A DNA stretch of 64,000 nt from JAAUTY01 sp964397305 (GCA_964397305.1 CAYNIP010000003.1:62001-126000); one strand, 5' to 3'; positions 34,522 through 43,379 are shown, counted from the first letter of the stretch. Notes: a model not told the origin generated them from the letters alone. Numbers and translations: made by a program.

Positions 34522-35613
34522 ATGACTCGCCCCGCTATTTATTTCGCAATTACGGCCCACGGTTTTGGCCATGCTGTCCGGGCCGCCTCCGTGGCCGAGG
34601 CTGTTCGTCAGCTTGACCCCGAGATTCAGCTCTTTTTGGTGACGACCGCGCCGCGCTGGTTGCTGGAGGCCTATATTCAGGGGGACTATATTCACCGGCC
34701 GCGGGCGCTGGATGTCGGCGTGATCCAGGCCGATAGTCTGACGATGGATCAGGGGGCGACCCTGGCGGAGTTGCGGCGACTGGGCGATCGCCGCGCGGCC
34801 CTGATCGCTAGCGAAGCGGATTTCATTCGCACCAACCGGATTAGCCTGGTGCTGGCCGACATTCCCCCCTTGGCAGCTCCGATTGCGGCGGCGGCCGGGG
34901 TTCCCTGCTGGATGATGAGCAATTTTGGCTGGGATTTTATCTACCGCGATTGGGGTGGGGAGTTTTTGGCGATCGCCGACCAGATGAGCCAAGATTATCA
35001 GCAGTGCGATCGCCTCTTCCGCCTGCCCCTCCACGAGCCCATGAGCGCCTTTCCGCACCTCGAAGATACCGGCCTCACGGGGGGACACCCTCGCTTTCCC
35101 CTGGAGTACCTGCGAGCGACCTTCCAGCTCACCGCCCTGCCAGAGCGCACCGTCTTACTCAGTTTTGGCGGCCTCGGCTTGCAGAAAATTCCTTACAATG
35201 TAGTCAAAGACTTTCCCGACTGGCTGTTTATTAGCTTCGATACCAAGGCTCCTACGTTGCCCAATTTGCGCCGCATTGAAGACCGCCGTTATCGGCCGGT
35301 GGACTTCATGCCTCTCTGTAACCGCGTTATTTCTAAACCGGGCTACAGCACGTTTTCCGAAGCGCTGCGTCTTGGTCTGCCCATTGTTTCCCTGACCCGG
35401 GAAGGCTTCGCAGAATCGCCGCTCTTACTGGCTGGGATTCAAGACTACTCCGAGCACCAACTGCTCACACCGGCGGAGTTCTTCCAGGGTTCTTGGGATT
35501 TTCTGAACCGCGCACCTGACCCCCCTCGCCAAGCCACCCGCCTGCCTACTGATGGAACCGAATGCATCGCCCGTATCATCGTCAACGCCCTCCACACGGC
35601 TCTCGGAAAGTAA
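34522..35613 (+). CDS. GT-B-fold glycosyltransferase-like protein
   Basis: This 363-residue cytoplasmic protein opens AIYFAITAHGFGHAVRAASVAEAV, a nucleotide-sugar-fold start of the MurG/GT28 type. It has LLSFGGLGLQKIPYN at the inter-domain hinge and KPGYSTFSEALRLGLPIVSLTREGFAE, the donor-binding region. Such sequences also form the N-terminal part of plant arabinokinase-like proteins. The donor and acceptor are unknown. Its last 62 bp overlap the start of the following membrane-protein gene, so they are one operon. Confidence 0.8.
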   Translation: MTRPAIYFAITAHGFGHAVRAASVAEAVRQLDPEIQLFLVTTAPRWLLEAYIQGDYIHRPRALDVGVIQADSLTMDQGATLAELRRLGDRRAALIASEADFIRTNRISLVLADIPPLAAPIAAAAGVPCWMMSNFGWDFIYRDWGGEFLAIADQMSQDYQQCDRLFRLPLHEPMSAFPHLEDTGLTGGHPRFPLEYLRATFQLTALPERTVLLSFGGLGLQKIPYNVVKDFPDWLFISFDTKAPTLPNLRRIEDRRYRPVDFMPLCNRVISKPGYSTFSEALRLGLPIVSLTREGFAESPLLLAGIQDYSEHQLLTPAEFFQGSWDFLNRAPDPPRQATRLPTDGTECIARIIVNALHTALGK

Positions 35614-36214
35614 CCTAAAGCGAGCCGTGGGGCTGTTTGTCAATCGACACGATGAAGCGATCCCGGATGAGTCGGCTCTGAGGGACGCGGCCCGTAAGTT
35701 GGGGGAAACAGCCCGGGGCCCTAGCTGGAGTACGCTCTCCCTCGCGGCCCATGATGTGCGGGTTGTGATCGAGCAACAGCGCCAGCAGAGTGGCATGATG
35801 ACCACGAAGCTCAATATTCTCTTTGTGGTCAACGGGGCCCTGCTCACCAGCCTGACGCTCTCGCGACTGATGTTTATCCCCAGCTTATTTAGCCTGGGCG
35901 AGATTGCCGGTTTCCTGATAAACTTTATTCTCTTAATCAATGCGTTTCTGCCGCGCCAGGTTTTCATCAGTCCCAATCTCAAGGACAGTAAATTTCTCGA
36001 ACGCTACCTGACACTGACGCCCGAAGAATATCAGCTCCGCATGATGGTGAACCTGGTGCAAACCTATCAAGCCAATGAGCAACGCCTTGATGATGTTTCG
36101 CAATCTCTCACCTATTCTGCCTATGTGACGCTGGCGATCGCCTTCGTGATCATGCTCCATACCTTAGCTGCCTACTTTCTCCCGGTTCTTCAATCCAGTC
36201 GATTTAGCCTTTGA
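35552..36214 (+). CDS. Two-helix membrane protein, unknown function
   Basis: This 220-residue protein has a soluble head (HDEAIPDESALRDAARKLGETARGPSW). One hydrophobic region, LNILFVVNGALLTSLTLSRL to IAGFLINFILLINAFLP, forms two close helices. A soluble middle (YLTLTPEEYQLRMMVNLVQTYQANEQRLDDVSQSL) follows, and a last helix ends near the C-terminus. The pattern resembles SMODS-associated or Pycsar-type effector membrane hairpins only in general shape, so I do not assign it. It overlaps the glycosyltransferase-like gene by 62 bp and is translated in another frame. Confidence 0.65.
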   Translation: MEPNASPVSSSTPSTRLSESNLKRAVGLFVNRHDEAIPDESALRDAARKLGETARGPSWSTLSLAAHDVRVVIEQQRQQSGMMTTKLNILFVVNGALLTSLTLSRLMFIPSLFSLGEIAGFLINFILLINAFLPRQVFISPNLKDSKFLERYLTLTPEEYQLRMMVNLVQTYQANEQRLDDVSQSLTYSAYVTLAIAFVIMLHTLAAYFLPVLQSSRFSL

Positions 36215-36237
36215 TCGTGAGTTCCCAGCCTGCGCCC

Positions 36238-36609
36238 ATGAATCCACTGCCCGATAGCTCCGAGTCGCCCGCCGCTCCCCCACCCCCGGAGCCTCGCTCT
36301 GAGGCCTCTGATCCAGCGGCCGAGCCTGCGGGAGATCCTGAGGCGTTTAAGCTGCCGGAGCCTGATCCTGACAACATCACGGTGCTCACCAAAAAGCTGC
36401 CCAACAAGCCAATCCTGCCCTGGAATCGCTATGATTCCCCCGGCCAGGAGGAAGAAACTGGGGCGGCTGCCGCAGAGGAAGAGGCTCCTCCCCCCAGCCC
36501 GGAGCCTGAGCAAGCGGCGATGGGGGACCGGCGGTGCGCGCCGCGTCCCGGAGGGATGAGCGCGACACCGGATGATCCCGAGGATGTGGAAGTGGATGAA
36601 GTGGAGTAG
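36238..36609 (+). CDS. Acidic low-complexity protein, hypothetical
   Basis: The frame runs about 123 residues from an ATG at 36238, 24 bp after the previous stop. It is rich in Pro, Glu, Ala and Asp. The only part with ordinary composition is DNITVLTKKLPNKPILPWNRYDSPGQ. An in-frame TTG at 36211 is an alternative start. It may be a real third gene of the operon or chance coding in GC-rich DNA; the ordered middle segment makes me lean to real. Confidence 0.4.
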   Translation: MNPLPDSSESPAAPPPPEPRSEASDPAAEPAGDPEAFKLPEPDPDNITVLTKKLPNKPILPWNRYDSPGQEEETGAAAAEEEAPPPSPEPEQAAMGDRRCAPRPGGMSATPDDPEDVEVDEVE

Positions 36610-36745
36610 GAGCGTGGGGGAGGCTCTCCCGGGGGCGATCGCCGCCACCCCGCGACGGCCAACCTTTGGAGCCCAAGGCCGTGACCGCTACCCCGGTCTA
36701 GCGCTCACGGGAGCAGGATACTGAAAGGAACGAGACCAGGAGCCC

Positions 36746-37576
36746 ATGACGGATACCCTCGCTGCTTTAGAAGAACTGATCGCGGTAGTCGCCAAGCTGC
36801 GATCACCTCAGGGGGGCTGCCCCTGGGACCTGGCCCAGACCCAGGAGAGCCTCATTCCCTACATCATCGAAGAAGCCTATGAAGCCGTCGCCGCCCTTCA
36901 GAGTGGCGACCAGGACCACATCGCCGAAGAGCTGGGCGATCTGCTCTTGCAAGTGGTGCTCCAAGCCCAAGTGGCCCAGGATCAGGGTCATTTCACCCTA
37001 GCCGAGGTGGCCCAGGGGATCACCGCGAAGCTGGTGCGCCGCCATCCCCACGTTTTTGGCGAGGCCAAGTTCACGACCCCCGAACAACTGCGCCAAAGCT
37101 GGGAGGCGATTAAGGCAGCAGAGAAGGGAGAAACGTCAGACCAAGCTTCAGCGCTGAGCCGCAAGCTGGAGCGCGATAGCCGCACGTTGCCGCCGCTGCT
37201 GGCGAGCGCTAAGGTGTCGCAAAAGGCAGCAGCGGCTGGGTTGGAGTGGGAGACCGTCGAGGCCGTCTGGGAAAAATTCGCGGAGGAGCTCGAGGAGTTC
37301 CAAGCCGCATTGCAAACCGAGGACACGGCCCATCAGCAGGCGGAGCTAGGAGATCTGCTGTTCACGCTCGTGAACTTGGCCCGCTGGTACAAGCTCGATC
37401 CGTCTCAGGCCTTGCAGGGGACCAACCAGCGCCTAGTGCAGCGGGTCGCGCTGATGGAGCAGTTCGCGGACCGGCCACTGACGGAGTATTCGTTGGCGGA
37501 ACTGGATCAGTTCTGGGCGGCGGCGAAGGCCAAGCTCCAGCAGGGCGGGGGCGATCGCCCCCGGAGGGCCGAGTAG
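36746..37576 (+). CDS. mazG: Nucleoside triphosphate pyrophosphohydrolase MazG
   Basis: This enzyme hydrolyses noncanonical and canonical NTPs to NMP and pyrophosphate. The 276-residue protein has the two-domain layout. The first domain has LRSPQGGCPWDLAQTQESL and the metal motifs EEAYEAV and EELGDLLLQVV (residues ~40-70). It continues with KLVRRHPHVFGEA. The second, shorter domain has EELEEFQAAL and AELGDLLFTLVNLARW. Length and motif order match MazG of bacteria. The last codons contain the palindrome GGGGGCGATCGCCCCC, which may also act as a stem at the transcript end. Confidence 0.96.
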   Translation: MTDTLAALEELIAVVAKLRSPQGGCPWDLAQTQESLIPYIIEEAYEAVAALQSGDQDHIAEELGDLLLQVVLQAQVAQDQGHFTLAEVAQGITAKLVRRHPHVFGEAKFTTPEQLRQSWEAIKAAEKGETSDQASALSRKLERDSRTLPPLLASAKVSQKAAAAGLEWETVEAVWEKFAEELEEFQAALQTEDTAHQQAELGDLLFTLVNLARWYKLDPSQALQGTNQRLVQRVALMEQFADRPLTEYSLAELDQFWAAAKAKLQQGGGDRPRRAE

Positions 37577-37906
37577 ACGGCGGCATCAAGGGCGACAGGA
37601 TTCGAGCAGCGGGTCGGTGGGGTTGCGTGCCTCAGCCCAACTCAACCGGAAGCTCGACGGGAATCGTAGCCTGTTTGCCGCGACCGAGTTCTAGAAGCTT
37701 GCTCCCCCAACTCAGGGGAGCGATTTCGGGGGAGGGCTGCCCAACGGGGATGCTCCCGCGTCAAACCGAGGGCCGTAGTTCGCTGGCGGACTCTGTAGTA
37801 GGGGGGGCGCGGTGGCCGACATCCCCCCAGCGTCACGCAATTGTTAAGAATGTTAACGTGAGAAGATACAGCACCTGACCGGGCCTCGGCCTACCCCTCA
37901 TCGACC
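37577..37906. other. 330-bp spacer without a recognisable gene
   Basis: No conserved frame or repeat family is seen. Near its end the AT-rich stretch TTGTTAAGAATGTTAACGTG contains a GTTAA/TTAAC inverted pair and may be the promoter region of the transporter gene that starts at 37907. Confidence 0.4.
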
Positions 37907-39175
37907 GTGAACGTTTTCGCAACCCTCCCACCGTCTATACGCCGCAGCCTGCTCCTGCTTTTTCTCTGTGGCTTTTGCTTCTGGGCTAGCCTCACCTGCC
38001 TGCTCCCGGCCCTCCCCCTGTATATCGAAGCGGCCGGCGCGAACCAGCAACAAATTGGCTTGGTCATGGGCAGCTTTGCGATTGGTCTTTTGCTCTCGCG
38101 GGGTTTGTTGGGCCTCTGGGCCGACCAGCGCAGTCGTCGCCTCGTGGTGCAGATCGGCACACTGGTGGTCGGCCTCGCCCCCCTCACCTACCTCCTGGTC
38201 AACTCCCTGCCCCTTCTGGCCTTGGTACGGGCTGGTCATGGCATTAGCATCGCCGGATTCACCACGGGCTACAGTGCCCTCGTGGTGGACTTGTCGCCGC
38301 GCCAGCAGCGGGGCGAAATCATTGGCTACATGACGCTGGTGGTGCCGATTGGCATGGCCTTGGGGCCAGCCTTGGGCAGCTATCTAGCCGAGGATTTTGG
38401 CTACGCGGCCCTCTTCATCACGTCGGGTTGCCTAGGGCTGCTGGGTTTTCTGCTGGCGGGCCAGATCCGGGAGCCCCGCCGGCCCGTTGCGCCGGCGGGC
38501 GCTTGGTCCCCGGCCGCCCTGTTCCGGGCCGCTTTCTCGCTCCGCCTGCAAGAGTTTGTCCGCAATCCCCGCCTCCGCACCCCCGCTCTGGTGTTGCTGC
38601 TCATTGGCCTCGTGTTTGGCACGCTGACGACGTTTCTCCCGGCCTACATCCGCGATGCCGAGGTGGGTTTGAGTGCCGGACTCTTCTACACCGCCGTAGC
38701 CTGTGCCAGCTTTGCGGTGCGGGTGGTGGTGGGGCGGGCCTCGGATCGGATTGGGCGCGGGTTTTTCATTACCTGTAGCTTGCTGAGCTACATCACCGCC
38801 ATGGCGCTGCTGGCGATCGCCCATACCTCCCTCGGCTTCCTCCTCGCCGCGATCGCCGAGGGGGCCGGAGCCGGAACCCTGATCCCGATGATGACAGCCC
38901 TCGTGGCTGATCGGTCAACCATGGCCGAGCGGGGGCAAGTTTACGCCCTCTGTATTGGCGGCTTCGATCTGGGGATCGCCATCGGCGGACCCTTGTCGGG
39001 CTCCTTTGCCAGCACGCTGGGTTATGAGGGCATCTTTGCCCTCGCCTGCGGTCTCGCGGTGCTGGCCCTGCTGATCTTCCTCACCCGCTCCAGCAAAGAC
39101 CTGGCCCACTCCCTCCGCTTTGCCACCGGGCGCGGGGGCGACCTCTACGCGGTGGAGGTCGCCTCGCAGTCTTAA
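37907..39175 (+). CDS. Major facilitator superfamily transporter
   Basis: This 422-residue protein has 12 predicted membrane helices. The loop between helices 2 and 3 has SRGLLGLWADQRSRR, the usual MFS motif A, with a related SDRIGRGF in the second half. It starts with GTG and LLLLFLCGFCFWASLTCLLPALPLYI, an arrangement seen in multidrug-efflux or arabinose-efflux-like members. The substrate cannot be told. The C-terminus (RFATGRGGDLYAVEVASQS) is cytoplasmic. Confidence 0.9.
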   Translation: MNVFATLPPSIRRSLLLLFLCGFCFWASLTCLLPALPLYIEAAGANQQQIGLVMGSFAIGLLLSRGLLGLWADQRSRRLVVQIGTLVVGLAPLTYLLVNSLPLLALVRAGHGISIAGFTTGYSALVVDLSPRQQRGEIIGYMTLVVPIGMALGPALGSYLAEDFGYAALFITSGCLGLLGFLLAGQIREPRRPVAPAGAWSPAALFRAAFSLRLQEFVRNPRLRTPALVLLLIGLVFGTLTTFLPAYIRDAEVGLSAGLFYTAVACASFAVRVVVGRASDRIGRGFFITCSLLSYITAMALLAIAHTSLGFLLAAIAEGAGAGTLIPMMTALVADRSTMAERGQVYALCIGGFDLGIAIGGPLSGSFASTLGYEGIFALACGLAVLALLIFLTRSSKDLAHSLRFATGRGGDLYAVEVASQS

Positions 39176-39199
39176 GCTCGAGGGAGCAGGGGCGGCCGC

Positions 39200-40087
39200 T
39201 TAGGCGAAGCGGCGGCGGAGCAGGGGTTGAATCAGCAGCAACACGGCGAGGTCAAAGGCCAGCAACACGGCCAGCATCGCCCCAAAGCTGAGGGAACCCC
39301 AGGGCGCGACCAAGACGGTGCTCCCCAGGGACCAATCAGCCTGGAGATAGAGGTAGCGAATCGGCTCGATCGCGTAGGTCAAGGGGTTGAGGCAGGCGAT
39401 CACTTGCAGCCAGTCGGCCATGAAGTCGAGGGGGGCTAGGGCCGTGCTGGCAAAAAGGAGGGGCAGGTTGGTGACGAAGATCACCGCGATCAGCTCAATG
39501 TGACCGGGCAGGGCAAAGGCGAGGCCGAGGCTGAGGGCCGTGACGCCAAGCACGATGGTGAGCACGATCAGGGCGATCGCCCCCAGGCCTCCGAGCCCCG
39601 GCAGGCCAGCCCCCAGCAGCGCACTGGCGGCGACGATCAGGGCTGTTTGTAAGAAGGCGAGGCTAATAATGTAGATCGTGGAGGCCGCGACGATCGAGTA
39701 ACGCGACGCTAGGGGAGCGACTAGAAAACGGTTCAAAAAGCCAAACTCGCGGTCAAACATGACCGGCAGGCCGGCATTCAGGGCTCCCGAGAAGGCGGTG
39801 AAGACGATGACCCCCGGCGCGAGGAACTGACCATAATTATCATTCACTCCAAACAGGCCTTGGGGCGCATGGTAGAAGAGGGCCCCAAACAGCAGTAACC
39901 ACATGAGGGGTTGGATAATGCCCGCTACGAGGGTTGAGGGGCGGCGGCGCAGTTGGATAAACAGGCGCTGGGTCATGGCCAGGGTTTCCTGCACAAAATC
40001 CTGCCAAGCCGCTCGGAGAGCCAGCGTGGGTGTGCTGGGGTTGGGGGCGAGGCCCTGGAGGGCCTTGGGGGTCATGGATTGGCTCAT
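39200..40087 (-). CDS. ABC-2-type transporter permease
   Basis: This 295-residue protein has six predicted helices and belongs to the ABC-2 membrane family. Helix 1 carries RRPSTLVAGIIQPLMWLLLFGALF. FDREFGFLNRFLVAPLASRYSIVAAS is the conserved coupling region, and LNPLTYAIEPIRYLYL precedes the last helix. Such permeases work with a separate ATPase to export drugs, polysaccharides or haem-like compounds. The ATPase gene is not next to it here, so it must be encoded elsewhere or just outside this arrangement. Start MSQSMTPKALQG; a second ATG lies four codons on. Confidence 0.9.
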   Translation of the reverse strand: MSQSMTPKALQGLAPNPSTPTLALRAAWQDFVQETLAMTQRLFIQLRRRPSTLVAGIIQPLMWLLLFGALFYHAPQGLFGVNDNYGQFLAPGVIVFTAFSGALNAGLPVMFDREFGFLNRFLVAPLASRYSIVAASTIYIISLAFLQTALIVAASALLGAGLPGLGGLGAIALIVLTIVLGVTALSLGLAFALPGHIELIAVIFVTNLPLLFASTALAPLDFMADWLQVIACLNPLTYAIEPIRYLYLQADWSLGSTVLVAPWGSLSFGAMLAVLLAFDLAVLLLIQPLLRRRFA

Positions 40088-40236
40088 AGGATAGTTCGCA
40101 ATGATGCTGCGGCAGTTTTTCGGGGCGTTCCCTTCTCAGTCTACCGAAGGGCCGGGGCGAGGGGGGGAGCGGGAGGCTTGGGCTGGGAGGAGGGGCTGGG
40201 GGCTGTAGACGCGCAGCAACTGCCCGCAGAGCAGGC

Positions 40237-40312
40237 CTAATGAAATTTTACGCAAGATGTTGGTACTCCTTAGCTAAACCCTCACCCCAACCCCTCTCCC
40301 AAGTTGGGAGAG
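40237..40312 (+). repeat. Family A element, left half, abutting the IS
   Basis: GAAATTTTACGCAAGATG, then TTGGTACTCCTTAGC and the CCCTCACCCCAACCCCTCTC block are present. The sequence stops at TTGGGAGAG, where the IS begins. A piece of family B (GTAGACGCGCAGCAACTG) precedes it at 40204. Confidence 0.7.
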
Positions 40313-41505
40313 CAGGGTGGTTTCATCTAGGGAGAGAAACATGAGAATGAGAAAAGTTGATGCTCCGACCCTGAGCCATGACCACGAACTTCCCCCTCAT
40401 CTCCAAACTCCAGGCGATTCCCGACTATCGCAAAGCCAAAGGACGGCGCCATGACTTATGATTACTCCTGCTCCTGATTTTGCTGGGCACTTTTTGCGGC
40501 TATCGCGGCTATCGCCCGCTCGCCAACTTTTGCCAAACCCACTGGTCCACCCTCTGTGCCCAGTTAGCCTTGCCCCCCGCAACACGCATCCCTTCTTACT
40601 CCACGTTCCGCCGTGTCCTGCATCAGGTGGACTTTAACCCGCTCCTCGCTCTGTTCAATGAATGGGCTGCCCTGTTTCTCCGCTTGCCAGGAACCACCTG
40701 GGTAGCGGGGGACGGCAAAGCCCTCAAGCGCACCCTGTCAGACTACGAGGAATCCTATCAATCGTTTATCAATACCGTCAGTGCCTTCACCCATGAGTCG
40801 GGCTTGGTGCTGCACTTACAGGTGGTGGATAACAAACAAGGCTCGGAGCAAGGGGTGGTGGAGCAGTTAATTCAAGCTCTGGCGAGTCAACCCGGGGTGT
40901 TTACCTTCGACGCCCTCCATAGTCAAAAAAAACAGTAGAGCGGATTGTGTTCCAGAAACAAGACTACCTGATTGCCCTCAAAGCCCATCAAAAGACCCTC
41001 TACCGCAAAGTGCAGGAGCTCCATGAGCAAGGTCAAGGCCAGGACCAAGTGACCACGTTAGACACCAGCCATGGTCGCGAAGCCTACCCTCGGGTTTCAG
41101 TCTATCCCGCGCCCCCGGAAACCCAAAGTCAATGGGCAGGGCTCACCTCGGTGCTGTGGGTTGAGCGCTGGGGAGTCCGTAAGAGCAAGCCCTATACAGA
41201 GCAGATGGCTTATATCAGCAGCTTGAGTTTAAGTGCGGCGGACTTGAGCCAGCGGATTCAAGCGCATTGGCGGATTGAAAACCGTCTGCATTGGGTGCAG
41301 GATGTTTTGTTTGAGGAAGATTATGCGCGTCCGGGGGGCAACGCGCCGATCAATTGGGCAATTTTGAATTGTTGGCTGCTCGACTTGGTGCGGCCGTTGG
41401 GCTGTCGAACGGTTCCCGAAGGACTGAGGCGTTTAGCCAATCAGGTGGATCTGGTCTGGACTATCTTAACCCAGGGTTTTTCTCTGGCCAAATAAAACAA
41501 CCCTG
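40313..41505 (+). mobile_element. ISAs1-type insertion sequence, decayed
   Basis: The ends match as inverted repeats: CAGGGTGGTTT (40313-40323) and AAACAACCCTG (41495-41505), 10 of 11 bases. Pairing extends outward through CTTGGGAGAG on both sides, because each end abuts an element of the dispersed repeat family in opposite orientation. About 1.2 kb is the usual size for the family. It encodes the interrupted transposase described below. Confidence 0.75.
40378..41495 (+). pseudogene. ISAs1-family (H-repeat-associated) transposase, interrupted
   Basis: From the ATG at 40378 the frame reads MTTNFPLISKLQAIPDYRKA to RRHDL and then meets TGA at 40459. It continues LLLLLILLGTFCGYRGYRPLANF and reaches the DDE region at VAGDGKALKRT. 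At 40925-40932 a run of eight A is followed by a stop (40936-40938). The -1 frame from that run continues TVERIVFQKQDYLIALKAHQKTLYR through AHWRIENRLHWVQDVLFEED to TAA at 41495. A-AAA-AAA is a known slippery heptamer, so the shift could be bypassed in translation, but the early TGA could not. I read it as inactive unless the TGA is read through or an internal start is used. Confidence 0.85.
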
Positions 41506-41520
41506 CTCTCCCAAGTCAGA

Positions 41521-41573
41521 AGAGGGGTTTGGGGTGAGGGCTACGTACTTCACTAGCCAGAAAAATGCTGTAA
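41521..41573 (-). repeat. Family C element fragment, inverted
   Basis: Read on the minus strand: TACAGCATTTTTCTGGCTAG, then AAGTACGTAGCCCTCACCCC. It adjoins the right end of the IS. Confidence 0.7.
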
Positions 41574-41722
41574 CTATAAATTTTTGGGCGACTGTCACCT
41601 GGCTGAATTGATGACAAGCCCTAGGGTTAAGCAGGCCTCTAATCCTGAAGCAAGGGTGCTGCCTATACAGGAAGAGCACCCATGCTATCAGTCCGTCAAT
41701 CACCCGGATGATTCAGCCAGCT

Positions 41723-41742
41723 ACCCCGTGGTTGATTACGGG
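41723..41742 (-). terminator. Hairpin after the lipoprotein gene
   Basis: CCCCGT and ACGGGG pair across an 8-base loop, 14 bp beyond the stop of the small lipoprotein gene. No U-tract follows, so it may be a weak terminator. Confidence 0.35.
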
Positions 41743-41755
41743 GCAAGGCAGCCGG

Positions 41756-41890
41756 TTATCCTTCCGGTGAGGCTCCTTCAGTGGGGCTCTCTTCGGGGAC
41801 CGGTGCTTCGCCGCCGCCACCACCACAAGCAACCAGCGTTAGCGACACCATAGCCGCCAGCGCTACCAACAAGACAGACCAACGCTTCAT
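41756..41890 (-). CDS. Small lipoprotein, 44 residues
   Basis: The peptide starts MKRWSVLLVALAAMVSLTLVAC: two basic residues, a hydrophobic core and the lipobox LVAC. A mature tail of about 23 residues follows, made only of Gly, Glu, Ala, Pro, Ser and Thr (GGGGGEAPVPEESPTEGASPEG is its flavour). AAGGAG lies 8 bases upstream of the ATG, a strong site. It would be lipid-anchored after cleavage before Cys. Function is unknown; similar tiny Gly/Pro/Glu lipoproteins occur in cyanobacteria. It stands alone between the IS and the nadA promoter. Confidence 0.7.
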   Translation of the reverse strand: MKRWSVLLVALAAMVSLTLVACGGGGGEAPVPEESPTEGASPEG

Positions 41891-42082
41891 AGGAACTTCT
41901 CCTTGAGAATTAACGTCCGATCCTGATCCTAGCTCTAGAGATCGCAATTGTCAGAACAGGCCGGTAAAGTTGGCTGTCATCTTTGTGGGAGTGGTGTTCT
42001 AACCGCAGGGGTGGGAGCGCCGGCAACAAGGGTCATCCCTGGGCTCTGGAATAGCTCACCCCCGATTTTCGATCCCAGCTCC

Positions 42083-42323
42083 GGGTGGACGAAATTGTAC
42101 GCGGGATGTTGGTACTCCTTCGCTGGGCCCTCACCCCAACCGCTCTCCCAACTTGGGAGAGGGGCTTCTCGCTCCCCTTCTCCCAGCTTTGAGAGAAGGG
42201 GCCGGGGGATGTAGACGCGCAGCAGCTTCTCGCAGAGGGGGCCCCGTAACGCTGGAGGGGGCGACCCTCTGCTCTTGAGCGATCGCCCAAAATTCAGGGG
42301 AGCCACGCTTTTTTCGTTCACCC
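42083..42323 (+). repeat. Family A element, complete, with target duplication
   Basis: The ends are GGTGGACGAAATTGTACGCG and, as complement on the right, GGTGAACGAAAAAAGCGTGG. CCCAGCTCC (42074-42082) and CCCAGTTCC (42324-42332) flank it as a 9-bp target duplication with one change. The interior includes a family B segment (GTAGACGCGCAGCAGCTTC) followed by family A sequence, so it is a mosaic. It fills most of the 520-bp spacer upstream of nadA. Confidence 0.8.
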
Positions 42324-42364
42324 CCCAGTTCCCCAGCCCACCGCTCAATTTTGGTGAATTTAAC

Positions 42365-42370
42365 TATAAT
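42365..42370 (+). promoter_or_regulatory. Candidate -10 box of nadA
   Basis: A perfect TATAAT lies 44 bp before the GTG at 42414, just beyond the family A element. It argues against the longer nadA frame that begins at 42351. Confidence 0.4.
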
Positions 42371-42413
42371 TGTTAACTCAACCCCTATTCTGGCTTTTGT
42401 ACGAGGCGCTGCT

Positions 42414-43379
42414 GTGTTTGCGACTACTCTATCCCGCCCCCAAGCTCCGGCCCTGCCGCTCGATCTGCACGCGGCGATCGCCGCTCTCAAGCGCGAGCTG
42501 AAGGCCGTGATCCTCGCTCACTACTACCAAGCGGGGGACATCCAAGACGTGGCAGACTACGTGGGCGACTCCCTGGGCCTCTCACGCCAGGCTGCCGCAA
42601 CGGATGCGGCTGTGATCGTCTTTGCCGGCGTTCACTTCATGGCCGAGACGGCGAAGATCCTCAACCCCGACAAGCTGGTGCTCCTCCCGGATCTTGATGC
42701 AGGCTGCTCCCTGGCCGAAAGCTGCCCCCCGCAGGAGTTTGCTGCTTTCAAGGCCGCCCACCCCGATCACCTCGTCATCTCCTACATCAACTGCACGGCC
42801 GAGATCAAGGCCATGAGCGACATCATCTGCACCAGTGCCAACGCGGTGCGGATTGTTGAACAGATTCCCCGGGAGCAGCCGATTATCTTTGCGCCGGACC
42901 GGAACCTGGGCCGCTACGTGATGACCCAAACCGGGCGCGATCTGCTGCTGTGGCAGGGAAGCTGCATCGTTCACGAAACCTTCTCGGAGCAAAAGATCAT
43001 TCACCTGCAAGTCGCGCATCCCCAGGCCGAGGTGATTGCTCACCCCGAATGTGAGCCTTCGGTCTTGCGCCACGCCCAGTACATCGGCTCCACCACGGCG
43101 CTCCTGAACTATGTACAGCACAGTCCGGCTCCCGCCTTCATCGTGGCGACGGAGCCGGGCATCCTGCACCAGATGCAGAAGCTGGCTCCGGACAAAACCT
43201 TGATCCCCGCTCCGGCCCAGAATCACTGCGCCTGCAATGAGTGCCCCCATATGCGGCTCAACACGCTGGAAAAGCTCTACCTGGCGATGGTGCGCCGGGA
43301 GCCGGCGATCGCGCTGCCGGAGTCGATTCGTTGCGCGGCCCTAAAGCCGATCCAGCGGATGCTGGACCTCAGTGCCTGA
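42414..43379 (+). CDS. nadA: Quinolinate synthase A
   Basis: This enzyme condenses iminoaspartate and dihydroxyacetone phosphate to quinolinate for NAD synthesis, using a [4Fe-4S] cluster. The 321-residue protein has AVILAHYYQAGDIQDVADYVGDSL at the substrate site. DAGCSLAESCPP contains the first cluster cysteine. HPECEPSV and NHCACNECPHMRLNTLEKLYL carry the other conserved cysteines. The start is a GTG at 42414 with GAGG eight bases before it; the open frame to 42351 would start upstream of the -10 box. The convergent LysR gene overlaps its 3' end by 39 bp. nadB and nadC are not in the window. Confidence 0.95.
   Translation: MFATTLSRPQAPALPLDLHAAIAALKRELKAVILAHYYQAGDIQDVADYVGDSLGLSRQAAATDAAVIVFAGVHFMAETAKILNPDKLVLLPDLDAGCSLAESCPPQEFAAFKAAHPDHLVISYINCTAEIKAMSDIICTSANAVRIVEQIPREQPIIFAPDRNLGRYVMTQTGRDLLLWQGSCIVHETFSEQKIIHLQVAHPQAEVIAHPECEPSVLRHAQYIGSTTALLNYVQHSPAPAFIVATEPGILHQMQKLAPDKTLIPAPAQNHCACNECPHMRLNTLEKLYLAMVRREPAIALPESIRCAALKPIQRMLDLSA

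Noticed and set aside
34075..35088. 337-codon frame on the minus strand
   Set aside because: It crosses the 3' end of the acyl-ACP synthetase and the 5' part of the glycosyltransferase-like gene, and its translation has no family features.
42582..43250. 222-codon frame on the minus strand
   Set aside because: It is antisense to nadA, which has the cluster cysteines and correct length.
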